Origin: Deltaproteobacteria bacterium
GTDB lineage: Bacteria; Desulfobacterota; Dissulfuribacteria; Dissulfuribacterales; JALVPX01
Direction of reading: 5' to 3'
DNA: 5,544 nt
NCBI GenBank assembly: GCA_027031565.1
Contig: JALVPX010000094.1
Span: forward strand, 1 to 5,544
The translations under genes and the position numbers were made by a program. Under the pieces are notes generated by a model, which searched no databases, had not been told where the DNA came from, and was given only the letters and a program-made list of their open reading frames with translations. This document shows, in pieces, positions 3,742-5,544 of this stretch; the stretch's first letter is position 1, and every line of letters begins with the position of its first letter.

Positions 3742-5544
3742 GCCAGTTCGCCTCTTCAGGGTCACGATCCAGGTGCCAGACAAATATATGTCTGCGGTAA
3801 TGGCGGTATTGGGAGATCTCAAGCTCCTCCACTTGATAAATGTGAATGAGACTCAATTGGGCAAGTTGGGCTACATAGCAGCGGTAAATATAGAACTTCT
3901 GCGCCGTTATGAACGCGCCCTGAAGATGGCAAACACCTTGATTAGGGAATTGGAAATCAAGGGCGAAATACCTGAAATAAGATCGGCGCCGCAGCCTGAA
4001 CAAGCGATCTTCCAGATAGAAGAAAGGCTTGCTGCCATTGAGGGCGAAGTTGCTCCCGAACTCGAAAAAGGCAAGGTGGCAAGGGAGGAATTGGTCCAAA
4101 GAGAGGGCCTCATTAAGCGTTTGGAGCTCCTCCGCCCTGCCGAAATCGACTTTTCAAGGCTAAAGAGGCTCAAATACCTCGTTTACAGCTTTGGGCTTGT
4201 GCCTGCCAAAAATGTTCTTCGGCTCGAAGAAAGTCTTTCTGACATTCACCATGCACTTATACGCATTGGCGAGGAGCGAAGGCGTATAGTCGTAATGGCA
4301 GTCTGCCTGAAGGAAGACAGCGAAGTAATGCAAAGGGCGCTTAAAAGCGCCTTTTGGGAAGAGCTTGCTCTTCCGGCTGACATGGAAGGAGAAGTAGACG
4401 AGACAATAAAAAACCTTGAAGCCACCCTGCCAGACCTCTTAAGCAAGACTGAAGAGGCCGAAGAGGCAAGGAGGGAATTTGCCAGAAGATTCGGAACCGA
4501 ACTCTTAAGGCTTAGGGAAGAGGCCTTTCTGGGATTGACCCTTTTAAAGGCACAGCGCAAATTCGGGAAAATAGACCACACATACCTTTTAACCGGCTGG
4601 GTTCCGGTTGACATGTTCAATACGCTCAAAAATAGGATAATGGCTGTCGCAGAAGGCCAGGCCATTATAGATCAGGTGGACCCAGAGGAGATCCAGGAGG
4701 TCTGGGCCGGCCTCGTGAAGATTCCTATCCTCTTCAACAATCCCGTGCTCATAAGGCCCTTTGAAAAGCTTACGAGCCTGTACGGCACCCCATCTTATTA
4801 TGAAGTTGAGCCAACCGTCTTCTTTGCCGTGAGTTTCGTACTGCTCTTTGGAATGATGTTTGGAGACATCGGTCACGGCCTCATACTCTTTTTGGCCGGC
4901 TACTATATCTTCAAGAGGCTCTATAAACACATAGACCTGGGCATCATCCTTATGGAGTGCGGGCTTTCATCCACCTTGTTCGGCATCCTCTATGGCAGCA
5001 TATTTGGAATAGAGGACTTGTTGCCACCGCTCTGGCTCCATCCCATGAAGGATATCACCCATTTCATGAAGGTGAGCACCTTCTTGGGAATAGGCATGAT
5101 CAGTCTGGGGCTTGTCTTGAACCTTGTAAATATAGTGAGGCAGAAAAAATATTCTGAACTGCTTTCAGCCACAGGGCTCGTTGGTGCACTCGTTTACTGG
5201 CTGCTGGCAGGACTGGCCATACGCTACATGACAGCCGGAGCGCCAAGGCCCCTGGAACTGGCCTGTGTCAAGGGTGCAGTGGGCGTGTTGACAGCAATAG
5301 CCATACTTTATCCCCCCTTGAGTGAGTGGTTTAGACGCAAAAAGGCAGCAAAGGAAGGGGGCAAGGTTGTCAAGACCGGCCTGCTGGCGCTCTTCCTTGA
5401 ATCCATGATAGAGGCCTTGGACAGCATCCTCAGGTTCATTGCAAACACCATTTCGTTCGTGCGTGTGGCTGCCTTTGCCCTTACGCATGCGGCCCTTTTT
5501 ATAGGCGTTTTTTCCATCGCCGACATGGTAAGCCATGGTACTGG
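3734..5544 (+). CDS. V/A-type ATPase subunit I (subunit a homologue), 3' end outside window
   Basis: This is the membrane stator subunit that provides the ion half-channels next to the proteolipid ring; 603 codons are visible and the frame is open at the right edge. The N-terminal half (to about residue 340) is cytosolic, with two long charged coiled-coil stretches (about 90-135 and 225-265) and a GWVPVDMF segment at 288-295. The membrane half begins near residue 360 with PTVFFAVSFVLLFGMMFGDIGHG, whose FGDIGHG (376-382) is the hallmark of the family, followed by further hydrophobic helices near 383-393, 404-424, 447-467, 478-497 and 511-527. ISFVRVAAFALTHAAL contains R577 and H585, spaced exactly as R735 and H743 in yeast Vph1; the arginine is the residue essential for ion transfer. 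The ATG at 3734 has GGAG at 3723-3726, 7 bases upstream. It overlaps the subunit C gene by 8 bases in another frame. Whether H+ or Na+ is moved cannot be judged without the ring subunit. Confidence 0.94.
   Translation, partial: MFKPVRLFRVTIQVPDKYMSAVMAVLGDLKLLHLINVNETQLGKLGYIAAVNIELLRRYERALKMANTLIRELEIKGEIPEIRSAPQPEQAIFQIEERLAAIEGEVAPELEKGKVAREELVQREGLIKRLELLRPAEIDFSRLKRLKYLVYSFGLVPAKNVLRLEESLSDIHHALIRIGEERRRIVVMAVCLKEDSEVMQRALKSAFWEELALPADMEGEVDETIKNLEATLPDLLSKTEEAEEARREFARRFGTELLRLREEAFLGLTLLKAQRKFGKIDHTYLLTGWVPVDMFNTLKNRIMAVAEGQAIIDQVDPEEIQEVWAGLVKIPILFNNPVLIRPFEKLTSLYGTPSYYEVEPTVFFAVSFVLLFGMMFGDIGHGLILFLAGYYIFKRLYKHIDLGIILMECGLSSTLFGILYGSIFGIEDLLPPLWLHPMKDITHFMKVSTFLGIGMISLGLVLNLVNIVRQKKYSELLSATGLVGALVYWLLAGLAIRYMTAGAPRPLELACVKGAVGVLTAIAILYPPLSEWFRRKKAAKEGGKVVKTGLLALFLESMIEALDSILRFIANTISFVRVAAFALTHAALFIGVFSIADMVSHGT

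Noticed and set aside
3641..4173. Minus-strand open frames of 152 and 88 residues
   Set aside because: They are antisense to the subunit C and I genes, which have clear family motifs.
4957..5157. 66-residue plus-strand frame rich in His and Trp
   Set aside because: It is an out-of-frame shadow inside the membrane domain of subunit I.

Overview
The window looks like a stretch of bacterial chromosome of intermediate G+C. The most likely source is a member of the Desulfobacterota (Deltaproteobacteria) or a similar anaerobe. This rests on heavy AGG arginine codon use in the V/A-type ATPase genes, the presence of a V/A-type rather than only an F-type ATPase, and an intergenic region filled with short AT-rich inverted-repeat elements. 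The assignment is an inference; no rRNA or other phylogenetic marker is present.

Left part (1-316): the C-terminal third of a spore-photoproduct-lyase-like radical SAM protein. It enters from outside the window and ends at a short hairpin followed by a T-rich run.

Middle left (317-1288): nearly 1 kb without a convincing gene. It holds three related miniature elements of about 140 bp (356-499, 606-748, 1044-1180), each with terminal inverted repeats. Between them lie two long imperfect hairpins (528-610 and 902-1020), each with 20-30 base arms and a loop of about 42 bases. Elements and hairpins alternate, and open reading frames running through them look like by-products of the repeats.

Middle (1289-2261): a 61-residue hypothetical protein on the minus strand is divergent from a 237-residue short-chain dehydrogenase/reductase on the plus strand. 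They share a 73-base control region.

Right part (2331-5544): the beginning of a V/A-type (A1Ao-like) ATPase operon. It encodes a coiled-coil peripheral-stalk subunit (G/H-like, 105 residues), the central-stalk socket subunit C/d (359 residues), and the membrane stator subunit I/a (first 603 residues, cut by the window edge). Intergenic distances are tiny or negative: the stop codon of the first gene lies within the Shine-Dalgarno sequence of the second, and the second and third genes overlap by 8 bases. These genes are therefore probably co-transcribed and translationally coupled. The ring subunit K/c and the catalytic subunits A and B, with E, D and F, would be expected beyond the right edge. 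A candidate sigma70-type promoter lies just ahead of the first ATPase gene.

The genes are mostly ordinary. The part most worth a second look is the compound repeat region at 356-1180.
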